A stretch of 64,000 bases of DNA from Erythrobacter litoralis (GCF_029760855.1 NZ_SOSI01000001.1:496001-560000); one strand, 5' to 3'. Shown: positions 1 to 9,589, counted from the first letter of the stretch. Notes: a model not told the origin generated them from the sequence alone. Translations and numbers: made by a program.

Positions 1-1
1 T

Positions 2-562
2 GTCGAGCGGCCCGGCATCGTCCACCGGATCGACAAGGACACCTCCGGCCTGCTGGTCGTCGCCAAGTCCGACGCGGCGCATGAGGGGCTCGCCCGCCAG
101 TTCGCCGACCATTCGATCATCCGCCGCTATCAGGCTATTTGTGCAGGGCATCCCAATCCGCGCGACGGCATGATCGGGGGCCGCATCGGCCGCTCGGACA
201 AAGATCGCAAGAAGATGGCGGTGCTGCCCCCCGGCGCGAAACGCGGTAAGCATGCGGTCACGCATTACCGTACGGACCGCACCTTCGCCCACGCGGCGCT
301 GATCGAATGCCGGCTCGAAACGGGGCGCACGCATCAGGTGCGTGTTCACTGCCAGTCAATCGGCAATCCGCTACTCGGAGATCCAGTCTACGGACGCACG
401 CCGAAAGCGCTGAAACCGGTTCTTGAGCACCTCGGTTTCGCGCGTCAGGCTCTGCATGCGACGCGGCTCGGATTCAGCCATCCTATCAGCGGTGAAAGCT
501 TGGATTTCCGGGCTGAAATGCCCTCCGATATGCGGGAACTGATCGACGAAATCGCTCGTTGA
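2..562 (+). CDS. RluA-family 23S rRNA pseudouridine synthase (3' part, start outside window)
   Basis: This is the C-terminal part of an RluA/RluD-type pseudouridine synthase, which isomerises uridines in 23S rRNA. The frame is open from the window edge and reads VERPGIVHRIDKDTSGLLVV; HRIDKDTSG is the family's catalytic motif II with the nucleophilic Asp. Later blocks typical of the fold are RRYQAICAG, the Arg/Lys-rich KDRKKM segment, ECRLETGRTHQVRVH and GDPVYG. Any S4 domain would lie upstream, outside the window. The stop is followed by about 120 bp and then rpoH on the same strand, a neighbour pair I recall as common in alphaproteobacteria. The exact subfamily (RluA, RluC or RluD) and the modified uridines cannot be fixed from this part alone. 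Confidence 0.93.
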   Translation, partial: VERPGIVHRIDKDTSGLLVVAKSDAAHEGLARQFADHSIIRRYQAICAGHPNPRDGMIGGRIGRSDKDRKKMAVLPPGAKRGKHAVTHYRTDRTFAHAALIECRLETGRTHQVRVHCQSIGNPLLGDPVYGRTPKALKPVLEHLGFARQALHATRLGFSHPISGESLDFRAEMPSDMRELIDEIAR

Positions 563-577
563 AATCGACGAAACGCA

Positions 578-607
578 GTGCAAATTTCGGTCGCTTCCGT
601 GTATATA
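578..607 (+). promoter_or_regulatory. Candidate rpoH promoter
   Basis: A TATATA hexamer at 602-607 lies about 75 bp before the rpoH start, with a poor -35 match (GTGCAA or TGCAAA) 17-18 bp upstream. It is the most promoter-like element in the 120-bp gap. The assignment is an inference, and the weak -35 leaves room for an alternative sigma factor. Confidence 0.3.
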
Positions 608-682
608 GATGCAGTGGCCCGAAGACCGGATGCCCAGCAGGGGTCCGGCAACCGCGGTCGACGACAGAAAGGTTAGGGTAAC

Positions 683-1588
683 GTGAGCAATTCCAAATCC
701 TTGAGCGTTCCGACGCTCGGCGGTGAGCAGAGCCTCAACCGCTATCTCTCCGAAATCAAGAAGTTTCCGATTCTCACACCCGAGCAGGAATACATGCTCG
801 CGAAGCGGTACGAGGAACACGAGGATTCCGAAGCTGCGGCGCAGCTCGTCACCTCGCACCTGCGGCTCGTGTCCAAGATCGCGATGGGCTATCGCGGATA
901 TGGCCTGCCCGTCAGCGACCTTATTTCCGAAGGCAATGTCGGCCTGATGCAGGGCGTCAAGAAGTTCGAGGCCGATCGCGGCTTCCGCCTGGCAACCTAT
1001 GCAATGTGGTGGATCAAGGCGAGCATCCAGGAATACATCCTGCGTTCGTGGAGCCTCGTGAAGATGGGCACCACCGCCGCGCAGAAGAAGCTGTTCTTCA
1101 ATCTGCGCCGCATGAAGAAGAACCTCGATGCCTACGAGGACACCGATCTCCATCCCGACGATGTGAAGAAGATCGCAACCGATCTCGGCGTGCCCGAGCA
1201 GGAGGTGGTCAACATGAACCGCCGGATGCTGATGGGCGGTGACGGATCACTCAACGTGCCGATGCGCAATGGCGAAGACGGCAGCGGCCAGTGGCAGGAC
1301 TGGCTGACCGACGATCGCCCGCTGCAGGACGAAACCGTTGCCGACGCGCAGGAAAAGGAAGTCCGCCACGACATGCTGATCGAGGCGATGGACAACCTCA
1401 ACGACCGCGAAAAGCATATCTTCACCGAGCGCCGCCTGACCGACAACCCGCAGACGCTGGAAGAACTCAGCCAGGTCTACGATGTCAGCCGCGAACGCAT
1501 CCGCCAGATCGAGGTGCGTGCATTCGAGAAGGTGCAGAAAGCGATGAAGGCGATCGCCAGCGAAAAGCTGCTGGCGGGCGCTGCATAA
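683..1588 (+). CDS. rpoH: RNA polymerase heat-shock sigma factor RpoH (sigma-32)
   Basis: A 301-residue group 3 sigma-70 factor of the RpoH type, which directs RNA polymerase to heat-shock promoters. Region 1.2/2.1 begins near SLNRYLSEIKKFPILTPEQE. Region 2 includes TSHLRLVSKIAMGYRGYGLP, DLISEGNVGLMQGVKKFE and RLATYAMWWIKASIQEY. The RpoH box QKKLFFNLRR follows at about residues 133-142 and separates RpoH from RpoD-type factors. Region 4.2 has the helix-turn-helix around LEELSQVYDVSRERIRQIE. The start is GTG, chosen for the AGGTTAGGG sequence just upstream and the family N-terminus MSN. The protein has the family's normal length. A strong terminator follows immediately, so transcription appears monocistronic or shared only with the upstream synthase. 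ClpP, ClpX and trigger factor, encoded nearby, belong to the same protein-quality-control theme. Confidence 0.97.
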   Translation: MSNSKSLSVPTLGGEQSLNRYLSEIKKFPILTPEQEYMLAKRYEEHEDSEAAAQLVTSHLRLVSKIAMGYRGYGLPVSDLISEGNVGLMQGVKKFEADRGFRLATYAMWWIKASIQEYILRSWSLVKMGTTAAQKKLFFNLRRMKKNLDAYEDTDLHPDDVKKIATDLGVPEQEVVNMNRRMLMGGDGSLNVPMRNGEDGSGQWQDWLTDDRPLQDETVADAQEKEVRHDMLIEAMDNLNDREKHIFTERRLTDNPQTLEELSQVYDVSRERIRQIEVRAFEKVQKAMKAIASEKLLAGAA

Positions 1589-1611
1589 GCTTCTCCGAGG
1601 ATAACAAATCG

Positions 1612-1646
1612 AAGGCCGCGCATCACAAACGATGCGCGGCCTTTTT
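1612..1646 (+). terminator. Rho-independent terminator of rpoH
   Basis: AGGCCGCGCATC (1613-1624) pairs perfectly with GATGCGCGGCCT (1631-1642) around a six-base loop and runs into five T residues. It sits 24 bp after the rpoH stop and just before the convergent SDR gene. Confidence 0.9.
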
Positions 1647-1658
1647 CGCATCAGCCAG

Positions 1659-2402
1659 CTATCGATCGGCCAGCATGTCGATCAACTCCGCGGTCTTGCC
1701 GTTTTCCTCTGCGTGCCGGAACGCCTTCACCTGCTCGACGCACACTTCCCGAGGCGTCGGCGTCTGCTGGAGGAGGCCGAACGACTCGTCGATGAAATCG
1801 TCCAGCGGCATGTATTGGTCGTTGTTCGCCTGTCCGGGGGTAAGATCGGTCTGCACGCCCGGCGGGACGATCTCGATTACCTCGACCTTGCCTTCGAGCA
1901 CCTTGCGAAGCGTCATCGTGTAGGAATGGAGCGCCGCCTTGGTCGCGGAATAGGTCGGTGCTTTCGGCAGGGGCACAAAGGCCAGACCTGAGCTGACATT
2001 GACGATTGCGGCATCGTCCTTCGATTTCAGATGATCGATCAACGCATTCGTCAGCCGGATCGGACCCAGCAGGTTGATCGCGACCACCTTCTCCGCATCG
2101 GACAGGTCGCGACTGCCGGATATGTTTTCGAACGGCATGATGCCGGCATTGTTGACCAACACGTTCACGTCGGGGAACCGCTCGCGCACGGTCTGCGCGA
2201 ATTGATCGATGCTCGCTTCGTCTGCCACGTCGAGTTCGAGCCAGTGCAGGTTTTCGCGGCCTTCCGCCGTTTCGCGCAAGCCGTCTTCTGAGCGCGCCGC
2301 CACGATTACGGTGTTGCCTGCATCGTGCCATCGTTTCGCATATTCGCGGCCGATGCCGGAACTGCCGCCGGTGACGAGAATGGTATTGCCGGTGTTTTTC
2401 AT
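1659..2402 (-). CDS. Short-chain dehydrogenase/reductase (SDR, DltE-like)
   Basis: A 247-residue classical SDR oxidoreductase using NAD(P)H on an unknown substrate. The N-terminal Rossmann motif is TGGSSGIGREYA, followed by NNAGIMPFENI, a Ser in NVSSGLAF and the catalytic YSATK (Tyr and Lys, around residue 150). The open frame extends further upstream, but the start taken at 2402 gives the usual short SDR N-terminus (MKNTGNTILVTGG); the upstream extension has no conserved features and would cross the mtgA start region. It converges with rpoH, from which it is separated by the terminator, and is divergent from mtgA. Closest in character to the DltE/YdfG-like cytoplasmic SDRs. The substrate cannot be told from sequence. 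Confidence 0.93.
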   Translation of the reverse strand: MKNTGNTILVTGGSSGIGREYAKRWHDAGNTVIVAARSEDGLRETAEGRENLHWLELDVADEASIDQFAQTVRERFPDVNVLVNNAGIMPFENISGSRDLSDAEKVVAINLLGPIRLTNALIDHLKSKDDAAIVNVSSGLAFVPLPKAPTYSATKAALHSYTMTLRKVLEGKVEVIEIVPPGVQTDLTPGQANNDQYMPLDDFIDESFGLLQQTPTPREVCVEQVKAFRHAEENGKTAELIDMLADR

Positions 2403-2504
2403 CGCATGTCCTTTCGGTTTGCTTCGAGAACGAGGCGGGTGCGGGGATGTATCCACAGCCCGCACCCGGTTGCACGCGGCGGCGGTGCGCCTTATCCGAT
2501 TGCG

Positions 2505-3173
2505 ATGCGCTGGCTCACTCGCTTCCTCCTGTACCTTGTAGGCGGCTTCATTGTGCTCAGTCTGCTGCTGGTGGTCCTGTTCAAGTTCGTGCCCGTCCCG
2601 GTCACCGCGACCATGCTGATGGACGAGAACGGCATTACCAAGGACTGGACGTCGCTCTCGAATATCGACCGTAGCATGGTCGCCGCGGTTATTGCTGCCG
2701 AGGACGGGAAGTTCTGCACCCATGACGGGTTCGACCGCGAGGCGATCGAGAACGCCATACGCCGCAATGCCGAGGGCGGGCGCATTCGCGGCGGCTCCAC
2801 GATCAGTCAACAAACCGCTAAGAACGTGTTTCTGTGGCAAGGCGGCGGCTATTTCCGCAAGGGGTTGGAGGCGTGGTTTACCTTCCTGATCGAGCAGATC
2901 TGGGGCAAGCGGCGGATTATGGAAGTCTATCTCAACGTCGCGGAAACCGGCATCGGCACCTATGGTGTCGAAGCGGGGGCGCGGCGCTATTTCAATATCT
3001 CCGCAGGCTCGCTGTCGCGACTTCAGGCGGCGCGGATGGCGGCGGCCCTCCCCTTGCCGAAGGAACGCTCGGTCAAGAACCCGGGCGGCTGGCTGGCCCG
3101 CTACGGCAATACCATTTCGGCACGTATCGGCGTGGTGGGGCGTGACGGACTGGACACCTGCGTCTACGACTGA
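2505..3173 (+). CDS. mtgA: Monofunctional biosynthetic peptidoglycan transglycosylase
   Basis: A 222-residue GT51 glycosyltransferase that polymerises lipid II into glycan strands on the periplasmic face of the inner membrane. It has an N-terminal membrane anchor (RFLLYLVGGFIVLSLLLVVL, residues about 5-25). The GT51 blocks follow in order: the catalytic Glu in AAEDGKFCTHDGFD, GGSTISQQTAKNVFL, GKRRIMEVYLNVAETG and YGVEAGARRYF. There is no transpeptidase domain, which makes it MtgA rather than a class A PBP. The ATG at 2505 was chosen because it puts the anchor at the N-terminus; the frame is open 180 bp upstream. The next gene starts 5 bp after the stop, so the two are probably cotranscribed. 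Confidence 0.95.
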   Translation: MRWLTRFLLYLVGGFIVLSLLLVVLFKFVPVPVTATMLMDENGITKDWTSLSNIDRSMVAAVIAAEDGKFCTHDGFDREAIENAIRRNAEGGRIRGGSTISQQTAKNVFLWQGGGYFRKGLEAWFTFLIEQIWGKRRIMEVYLNVAETGIGTYGVEAGARRYFNISAGSLSRLQAARMAAALPLPKERSVKNPGGWLARYGNTISARIGVVGRDGLDTCVYD

Positions 3174-3178
3174 GCCTC

Positions 3179-4108
3179 ATGGGCGCAGGGCATACTCATA
3201 CAGCTAACGGGCATTCGCACGATCACGGCGGCGGGGGCCATGCCCATGCACCGGCGGATTTCGGCCGCGCCTTCCTGATCGGCATCATCCTCAACACCGC
3301 ATTCGTCGCGATCGAGGCGGCCTATGGCTGGATCTCCGGCTCGATGGCCCTGATCGCCGATGCGGGGCACAATTTGTCCGACGTGCTGGCGCTGCTGCTG
3401 GCTTGGGGTGCCAGCGTGGCGGCGAAACGGCCTGCAAGCGGCCGCTTTACCTACGGCCTCAAAAGCTCGACCATCCTCGCCGCACTCGCCAATGCGGGGC
3501 TGCTGCTCGTCGCAATCGGCGCGATCCTTTATGAAACGCTGCACCGGATGGCGCAGCCTGCGGCGGTGCAGGGCGAGACGATGGCAATCGTTGCGGGCAT
3601 CGGCATCCTCATCAATGCCGGCACCGCGGCGATGTTCATGCGCGGGCAGCACGATATCAACATACGCGGCGCGTTCCTGCACATGGCGGCGGACGCGCTG
3701 GTAAGCCTCGGCGTGGTGGTGGCGGGCCTGCTGATCATCTGGACGGGTGCCGCATGGATCGACCCTGCGGTCAGCCTCGTCATCGTGGCGGTCATCGCAT
3801 GGGGTACGTGGGGCCTGTTGAAAGACAGCGTAGCGATGAGCATGCTCGCCGTGCCGAAGGGTATTTCGGAAGCGAAGGTGCGCGGCTTTCTCGCCGGATT
3901 GCCGGGCGTGGCGGCGGTGCACGACCTGCATATCTGGCCGATGAGCACGACCGAGACGGCACTGACCGCCCATCTCGTCATGCCTGGTGGCCATCCAGGC
4001 GACGCCTTTTTGGGCGATATCGCGGAGGAACTGAAGCACCATCACCGGATCGGCCACGTCACGGTGCAAATAGAGCTAGCGCGCGGAGACTGCGCGGCAG
4101 GATGCTGA
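3179..4108 (+). CDS. Cation diffusion facilitator (Zn2+/Co2+/Cd2+ efflux, CzcD/ZitB type)
   Basis: A 309-residue inner-membrane CDF transporter that exports divalent metal in exchange for protons. The N-terminus is His-rich (HTHTANGHSHDHGGGGHAHA), as in CzcD/ZitB. Six membrane segments follow, with the metal site in ALIADAGHNLSD (TM2) and the matching HMAADALVS in TM5. A C-terminal cytoplasmic domain (about 215-300) carries VHDLHIWPMS and ends in a Cys-containing tail. It lies between mtgA and a NodB deacetylase and overlaps the latter by 7 bp. Metal specificity cannot be read with certainty; the His-rich loop favours zinc. Confidence 0.94.
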   Translation: MGAGHTHTANGHSHDHGGGGHAHAPADFGRAFLIGIILNTAFVAIEAAYGWISGSMALIADAGHNLSDVLALLLAWGASVAAKRPASGRFTYGLKSSTILAALANAGLLLVAIGAILYETLHRMAQPAAVQGETMAIVAGIGILINAGTAAMFMRGQHDINIRGAFLHMAADALVSLGVVVAGLLIIWTGAAWIDPAVSLVIVAVIAWGTWGLLKDSVAMSMLAVPKGISEAKVRGFLAGLPGVAAVHDLHIWPMSTTETALTAHLVMPGGHPGDAFLGDIAEELKHHHRIGHVTVQIELARGDCAAGC

Positions 4109-4857
4109 GGTTCGGCCGTTCGGCGAAGATCGCGGCGATCGCGTTCTTGATAGCCGGCGTGGCGGCGATAGGGCTGTTCCAATTGTCGCGCGCGAAGTGC
4201 TTCCAGCTTGTCGGCGAGGTGACCTGCCGGGTGCAAACGGATGAAAGGCTCGTCGCGCTGACATTCGACGACGGTCCGACGGATCGCGGCGTCGATGCGG
4301 TCATGCAGGCTTTGGCACGGCACGATGCGAAAGCGACGTTCTTCCTGATCGGAAACGCCATCGAGCGGAACCCGGAAGCCGTACGCCAGCTGGTTTCCGC
4401 CGGGCACGAAATCGGCAATCACAGTTATAGCCATGTGCCCAATGTCGGCCGCCCGCAGGCGTTCTATCGTGAAGAGGTCGAGCGCACGAATGCGGCTTTG
4501 CGCTCGCTGGGTGTGACGCCCCGCTATTTTCGCCCGCCTTATGGCATTCGGTTGATCGGGCTTTCCCGTGCCGTGTCGGAAGCCGGGCTGCACACAGTGA
4601 TGTATGATGTCGCGGAACCCGACGGTTCGAAAGATAGCGCCGAGGACTACGCCGCGAACATACTGCGCGAGATACGTCCGGGCTCCATCGTACTCATCCA
4701 TGCGATGAATTCGCACAACCGGAATGCGCGGGATGCTTTGCCGCTTATCCTGGAAGGATTGGCAAAGCGCGGCTATCGCGCCGTCACGGTTACGCGGCTT
4801 CTCGAGGCGGGCGGCAAGGCAGTCACGCCAGATGCGGGGCCATCTTCTTCGCGATAA
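4102..4857 (+). CDS. Polysaccharide deacetylase (NodB/CE4 domain)
   Basis: A 251-residue CE4 carbohydrate esterase, which removes N- or O-acetyl groups from a polysaccharide or peptidoglycan. An N-terminal hydrophobic segment (IAAIAFLIAGVAAIGLF) suggests export or anchoring. The NodB motifs are present: TFDDGP (catalytic base and metal Asp), GNHSYSH (metal His pair), YFRPPYG, and the C-terminal IVLIHAM. The ATG lies inside the end of the CDF gene (ATGCTGA overlap), implying translational coupling. The 3' end overlaps the convergent phosphatase-like gene by 35 bp. The substrate is not determined; the mtgA neighbour makes a cell-wall glycan reasonable. Confidence 0.93.
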   Translation: MLRFGRSAKIAAIAFLIAGVAAIGLFQLSRAKCFQLVGEVTCRVQTDERLVALTFDDGPTDRGVDAVMQALARHDAKATFFLIGNAIERNPEAVRQLVSAGHEIGNHSYSHVPNVGRPQAFYREEVERTNAALRSLGVTPRYFRPPYGIRLIGLSRAVSEAGLHTVMYDVAEPDGSKDSAEDYAANILREIRPGSIVLIHAMNSHNRNARDALPLILEGLAKRGYRAVTVTRLLEAGGKAVTPDAGPSSSR

Positions 4858-5152
4858 GCGCGACCAGCGCCGGGTCCATGTAACGATAACGGTCCGGTAT
4901 CGCGAGGTTCACGATCGGTTTCCCGTCGATCCGCTCGCGGAAGCGCTGGCGGATCACGCGCCTGTGCCGCGCTTCCATCGTGAAAATCCGGTCCGCCCAG
5001 TCGATCATTTCGGAGTCCAGCGGAACGTCGGCGTCCGACGCAGTTCCGGCCGAAAGGACATCGATATCCTCCCGGCCGGCGAAAAGCGTTTCTGCTGTCG
5101 GACTTCGCCAGCGGTTCTTGCCGCAAACGAAGAGGAAGTGGGTCTTCGTCAG
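4823..5152 (-). CDS. Low-molecular-weight protein-tyrosine-phosphatase-like protein (COG4551 type)
   Basis: About 109 residues with a phosphatase P-loop near the N-terminus: [16 protein letters not shown] fits C-x5-R-S (Cys10, Arg16). [12 protein letters not shown] and the later DRYRYMDP segment fit the short LMW-PTP relatives rather than classic 150-residue LMW-PTPs. No ATG or GTG gives the expected N-terminus; the best start is CTG at 5152-5150, which overlaps the clpX stop as CTGA and suggests termination-reinitiation. The frame stays open far into clpX, so the exact start is uncertain. It is the last gene of the clpX transcript. The substrate is unknown; activity is inferred from the intact CX5R loop. 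Confidence 0.8.
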   Translation of the reverse strand: MTKTHFLFVCGKNRWRSPTAETLFAGREDIDVLSAGTASDADVPLDSEMIDWADRIFTMEARHRRVIRQRFRERIDGKPIVNLAIPDRYRYMDPALVALIAKKMAPHLA

Positions 5153-6414
5153 GCCGCCTCTTCCTTCTCGTCCTTCTTGCCGTGAACCTGGATCGGCTCC
5201 TTGCGGCCTTCGACAACGTCCTTGTCGATCACAATTTCGGTCACGCCGTCGAGATCGGGCAGGTCGAACATAGTATCGAGCAGGATGCCCTCGACGATCG
5301 AACGCAATCCGCGCGCACCGGTCTTTCGTTCGATGGCCTTTTCCGCGATCGTGCACAGGGCCTCGTTATTGAAGGTCAGTTCGACGTCTTCCAGTTCGAA
5401 CAGCTTGGCGTACTGCTTGATCAGCGCGTTCTTCGGCTCGGTCAGGATCGTCACCAGCGCGTCGATATCGAGATCGCGCAGGGTGGCGATGACCGGCAGA
5501 CGGCCAACGAATTCGGGGATCAGCCCGAACTTCAGCAAATCTTCCGGCTCGCCCTTTTCGAGCAATTCACCCACACGGCGCTTGTCCGGATCGGCGACAT
5601 GCGCGCCGAAGCCGATGCTGCGCTTCTGCAAACGGTCCGCGATGATCTTTTCGAGACCTGCAAACGCACCGCCGCAAATGAACAGGATGTTCGTCGTGTC
5701 GACCTGCAGGAATTCCTGCTGCGGATGCTTGCGCCCGCCCTGAGGCGGAACGGAGGCGGTGGTGCCTTCCATCAGCTTGAGCAGTGCCTGCTGCACGCCC
5801 TCGCCGCTCACGTCGCGCGTGATCGAGGGGTTTTCCGCCTTACGGGTAATCTTGTCGATCTCGTCGATATAGACGATGCCGTGCTGCGCCTTTTCGACGT
5901 TGTAGTCCGACGCTTGGAGCAGCTTGAGGATGATGTTCTCAACATCCTCGCCCACATAACCCGCTTCGGTCAGCGTGGTGGCATCGGCCATGGTGAACGG
6001 CACGTCGAAAGTGCGCGCCAGTGTCTGCGCCAGCAGCGTCTTGCCGCAGCCCGTGGGGCCGACGAGCAGGATGTTCGATTTCGCCAGTTCGACGTCGCCG
6101 GATTTCCCGGCATGCTTGAGGCGCTTGTAATGATTATGCACCGCGACCGAGAGCACGCGCTTGGCGCGGTCCTGCCCGATCACGTAATCGTTCAGCGTCC
6201 GGAAGATTTCGGACGGCGGCGGAACGTCGCCTTCCTTGCGCCCGGCAATACCTGCCTTGGTCTCTTCGCGGATGATATCGTTGCACAGCTCGACGCATTC
6301 GTCGCAGATGAACACCGTCGGCCCGGCGATCAGTTTGCGAACCTCGTGCTGCGACTTGCCGCAGAAGCTGCAATACAGCGTGGACTTGCTATCGGTTCCG
6401 GTCAATTTCGTCAT
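5149..6414 (-). CDS. clpX: ATP-dependent Clp protease ATP-binding subunit ClpX
   Basis: A 421-residue AAA+ unfoldase that recognises tagged substrates and feeds them to ClpP. The N-terminal zinc-binding domain has the four-Cys pattern CSFCGKSQ...[10 protein letters not shown]. Walker A is [14 protein letters not shown] and Walker B is [10 protein letters not shown]. The pore GYVGED, the IGF-loop region (RSIGFGAHV) for ClpP docking, and the sensor-2 GARGLR motif are all visible. Length and order are normal for the family. It lies 165 bp downstream of clpP on the same strand, the classic order. A strong RNA hairpin sits in that gap. The stop codon overlaps the start of the phosphatase-like gene. 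Confidence 0.98.
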   Translation of the reverse strand: MTKLTGTDSKSTLYCSFCGKSQHEVRKLIAGPTVFICDECVELCNDIIREETKAGIAGRKEGDVPPPSEIFRTLNDYVIGQDRAKRVLSVAVHNHYKRLKHAGKSGDVELAKSNILLVGPTGCGKTLLAQTLARTFDVPFTMADATTLTEAGYVGEDVENIILKLLQASDYNVEKAQHGIVYIDEIDKITRKAENPSITRDVSGEGVQQALLKLMEGTTASVPPQGGRKHPQQEFLQVDTTNILFICGGAFAGLEKIIADRLQKRSIGFGAHVADPDKRRVGELLEKGEPEDLLKFGLIPEFVGRLPVIATLRDLDIDALVTILTEPKNALIKQYAKLFELEDVELTFNNEALCTIAEKAIERKTGARGLRSIVEGILLDTMFDLPDLDGVTEIVIDKDVVEGRKEPIQVHGKKDEKEEAA

Positions 6415-6498
6415 ATCCTGCTTTGCCCTGCCAGTCCCAGCCGCTTCATAGATTCGCCAAGCATACGGCGCGGGGGGAATGGTTCAACATCATAGGTA

Positions 6499-6539
6499 GA
6501 GCAATCCCCTTGCCACAAGCTGAAGCGGCAAGGTTGCTC
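6499..6539 (-). promoter_or_regulatory. Stem-loop in the clpP-clpX intergenic region
   Basis: GAGCAA and CCTTGCC (6499-6504, 6508-6514) pair with GGCAAGG and TTGCTC (6527-6539), leaving a three-base bulge and a 12-base loop. It is 41 bp after the clpP stop. No T-tract follows on the minus strand, so it is not a textbook terminator. It may be an attenuator, a processing site or a 3'-end stabiliser. Confidence 0.6.
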
Positions 6540-6579
6540 AATCCCTACGACGGTATTGTACGGTGGTTCGGGCGAACGC

Positions 6580-7290
6580 CTATTCCGGCGCGCCGCCCGA
6601 TCCCTTGTCGGCCTCGGGGGTCGGCTTGTCGTCGCCCTCGGTATCGGGACGCGCTTCGAACACCTTGTCGACGATGCCGAACTTCATCGCTTCGTCGGCT
6701 TCGAGGAAGGTGTCGCGGTCCATCGCCTTCTCGATGTCGGAAAGGCTCTGGCCGGTATATTGCACATAGAGATCGTTCATCCGCTTGCGGATGCGCAGGA
6801 TCTCGCGCGCCTGGATCTCGATATCGGACGCCATGCCGCGCGCGCCGCCCGAAGGCTGGTGGACCATGATACGCGCATTCGGCAGCGCGATGCGCATGCC
6901 GGGTTCGCCCGCCGCCAAGAGGAAGCTGCCCATCGAAGCAGCCTGCCCGATGCAAACGGTGGAAACGCGCGGCTTGATGTACTGCATGGTATCGTGAATC
7001 GCCATGCCAGCCGTCACCACGCCGCCGGGCGAATTGATATACATGCTGATAGGCTTCGACGGGTTCTCGCTTTCGAGGAACAACAGCTGCGCCACGATCA
7101 GCGAAGCCATCGTGTCTTCCACCTGCCCCGTCACGAACACGATGCGTTCGCGCAGCAGGCGGCTGAAGATATCGAACGCGCGCTCGCCCCGGCTGGATTG
7201 TTCCACCACGGTCGGCACCAGCGCGCCGGTGAACGGATCGCGGATGTACGGGTCCTGCGTGGAAGCGTCGGAAGCGAACGGGTTGATCAT
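6580..7290 (-). CDS. clpP: ATP-dependent Clp protease proteolytic subunit ClpP
   Basis: A 236-residue serine protease that forms the double-heptamer barrel degrading proteins unfolded by ClpX. The catalytic triad is visible: Ser119 in [12 protein letters not shown], His144 in [12 protein letters not shown] and Asp193 in [12 protein letters not shown]. The N-terminal axial-loop region (residues 1-35) reads [20 protein letters not shown], which matches the mature start of ClpP; the 20-25 residues before it probably form a short propeptide. The C-terminus has an extra acidic/Pro-rich tail after FEARP. The ATG at 7290 was preferred to upstream in-frame starts because it gives the family N-terminus. 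It is divergent from the TonB receptor gene. Confidence 0.97.
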   Translation of the reverse strand: MINPFASDASTQDPYIRDPFTGALVPTVVEQSSRGERAFDIFSRLLRERIVFVTGQVEDTMASLIVAQLLFLESENPSKPISMYINSPGGVVTAGMAIHDTMQYIKPRVSTVCIGQAASMGSFLLAAGEPGMRIALPNARIMVHQPSGGARGMASDIEIQAREILRIRKRMNDLYVQYTGQSLSDIEKAMDRDTFLEADEAMKFGIVDKVFEARPDTEGDDKPTPEADKGSGGAPE

Positions 7291-7489
7291 GAAAGTCCTC
7301 TCGTCGAATGGATCGGCGCCTATTTCGCGATAGGCGCGCGCCAGTTCAAGGGGGCAATCGCCGCGGCGCATTCGTTTTGCAGGCCCCGTGGCGTTTGTCG
7401 GATTTCCATGCCGTTGGTCGAACGGCACGTTCCCGCGGCGGCGGACAGGTGCATTATGCAAGCAATACACAACGAACAGGGACGAGACG

Positions 7490-9589
7490 ATGCGGGCGAT
7501 ATCGAAGCGGGGCACGGCGCTGATGGCGCTCATCGCCTGTTCGCATCCGGCGGCGGCGCTGGCGCAAGACAGTCCGGAGGAAGCCGATTTGCCGCCCGTC
7601 CAGCAACAGGACGCTTCGGACACTCGTCGCATCTACGAACCCGCCTTCTTCGAACGCTTCGCGCCGCGCAACGCGCTCGACATGGTGGCGCGTATTCCGG
7701 GCTTCGCGATCACCGGCGGCGACGATAACGGACAGCGCGGGCTCGGTCAGGCGAACCAGAACGTCATCGTCAACGGACAGCGGTTTTCCAGCAAGTCCGA
7801 CGGCGTGCGCGACCAGCTCGCCCGTATACCCTCAAGCGATGTCGTGCGCATCGAACTCGTCGACGGCAATACGCTGGACATTCCCGGTTTGACCGGCCTC
7901 GTTGCCAACGTCATCGTCGAAAGTTCAGGCGCATCGGGCCAGTTCCGCTATGTCGCCGGCTTTCGCGCCTACAACACCGAACCGCAGCTCTATGGCGGCG
8001 AGATTTCGCTATCCGGCAAGAGCGGCAAGCTTGATTACAAGGTCGCCCTGTCCAACAATAACGAGCGGTTCGGCGCCGACGGGCCGACCATCCTCTACGG
8101 GGCGGACGGCGCCGTCATCGAGGAACAGTACACAAGCTTCTCGGGTGCGTTCGACAATCCCAAGCTGGCCACAAATTTCACCTACACCTTCGGACCGCGC
8201 ACGATCGCCAATCTCAACCTGAGCTATGGCGAGGACTTCTACTATCGCACCGATCCGGAAACCGGGCGCCCCCTCCTCGGTCCGGTGCGCGTTCGCGACA
8301 ACGTCTCGCGCGAAGACGGACCGGAATACGAGATCGGCGGGGATTTCGAATTCCCGCTGGGGCCAGGCAAGCTTAAGCTGATCGGACTGGAACGCTTCGA
8401 ACGCGACAACTTCTCCAACGACCTGATCGATTCCTTCGGCAGCGAGGCCCCGCCCGTCGGCTCGCGCTTCCTGCAAACCAACGGTATCGGCGAACGGATC
8501 GCGCGCGCCGAATACGGCTGGGCGATGTGGAAGGCGGACTGGCAGCTGTCGGGCGAGGCGGCGTACAACCGGCTCGACCGGGTCTCGTCGCTGTTCCTGC
8601 TGGGTTCTGGCGGCGAGTTCGAGGAAATCGATTTCCCGGCCGGCACGGGCGGGGTGAAGGAAGACCGCTACGAAACCTCGCTCAGCGTGTCGAAAAAACT
8701 GTCGAACACCCTGTCACTCCAGGCGATCGGCGCGGCGGAATTCTCGACGCTCACACAGTCAGGTTCCGCCGCCAATTCGCGCAGTTTCACGCGGCCTAAG
8801 GGCTCGCTCGCGATGACATGGAAGCCACGCGCAGATCTGGACGTCTCGCTGACGCTTGCCCGCCGGGTGAGCCAGCTGTCCTTCGGCGATTTCCTCGCCA
8901 GCGTTTCACTCGGTAACGACAACCAGAACGGCGGCAACAATGCGTTGGTCCCTTATCAAAGCTGGGACATCGAGCTCGAAGCGAACAAGACGCTCGGCGC
9001 ATGGGGCTCGCTGCGTTTCCAGGCACGGCAAGGCTGGTTCGAGGATTTCATCGACTGGTTTCCGCTGCCCGATGGCGGCGAAGCGCGCGGCAATATCGGC
9101 AGCGCGGAGCGTACCCACCTCGAACTGTCCGGCACGATCAACTTCGATCCCGTGGGCTGGCGCGGTGCGCGGCTCGATTTCACAGGGATAAAGCGCTGGA
9201 TGACCGTGACCGACCCCTTCGTCGGCGGGACGCGGCCATTCTCCTACGACCTGATCGACCAGCTCGAGGGCGATTTCAGGCAGGACATCCCGCGCAGCGA
9301 CTGGGCCTACGGCGCATCGCTCTTTACGTTCAATCCGGCAGGCTATTCCCGCCGCTACGAATTCGGGCGGGATTGGGAAGGCCCGACCTTCCTCGACCTG
9401 TTCGTGGAGAACAAGGATGTGTTCGGCCTGACCGTGCGCGGCGCCGTGGGGAATATTCTCGGCGCGCGCAACCGGTTCGAGCGGACGGTGTTCGACGGTT
9501 CGCGGCCCGATGGCGAAATCCTGTTCGTAGAGCAGACCGACCGCCGGATCGGCCCGACTTTTCGCGTCACGATCACAGGCGACTTCTAG
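7490..9589 (+). CDS. TonB-dependent outer-membrane receptor
   Basis: A 699-residue outer-membrane protein with a signal peptide ([19 protein letters not shown], cut near residue 27). A plug-like domain follows at about 45-150 ([47 protein letters not shown]), then a beta-barrel of alternating aromatic strands ending in [10 protein letters not shown]. The plug resembles sphingomonad receptors whose substrate is unknown. The ATG at 7490 was chosen over the upstream frame extension because it gives a clean signal peptide and has AGGGACGAG 5-14 bp before it. It is divergent from clpP, and the amidase gene starts 40 bp later, possibly in the same transcript. The substrate is not predicted. Confidence 0.9.
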   Translation: MRAISKRGTALMALIACSHPAAALAQDSPEEADLPPVQQQDASDTRRIYEPAFFERFAPRNALDMVARIPGFAITGGDDNGQRGLGQANQNVIVNGQRFSSKSDGVRDQLARIPSSDVVRIELVDGNTLDIPGLTGLVANVIVESSGASGQFRYVAGFRAYNTEPQLYGGEISLSGKSGKLDYKVALSNNNERFGADGPTILYGADGAVIEEQYTSFSGAFDNPKLATNFTYTFGPRTIANLNLSYGEDFYYRTDPETGRPLLGPVRVRDNVSREDGPEYEIGGDFEFPLGPGKLKLIGLERFERDNFSNDLIDSFGSEAPPVGSRFLQTNGIGERIARAEYGWAMWKADWQLSGEAAYNRLDRVSSLFLLGSGGEFEEIDFPAGTGGVKEDRYETSLSVSKKLSNTLSLQAIGAAEFSTLTQSGSAANSRSFTRPKGSLAMTWKPRADLDVSLTLARRVSQLSFGDFLASVSLGNDNQNGGNNALVPYQSWDIELEANKTLGAWGSLRFQARQGWFEDFIDWFPLPDGGEARGNIGSAERTHLELSGTINFDPVGWRGARLDFTGIKRWMTVTDPFVGGTRPFSYDLIDQLEGDFRQDIPRSDWAYGASLFTFNPAGYSRRYEFGRDWEGPTFLDLFVENKDVFGLTVRGAVGNILGARNRFERTVFDGSRPDGEILFVEQTDRRIGPTFRVTITGDF

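Noticed and set aside
5182-6495. 437-codon frame antisense to clpX
   Set aside because: Mirror of the conserved ClpX frame with low-complexity composition.
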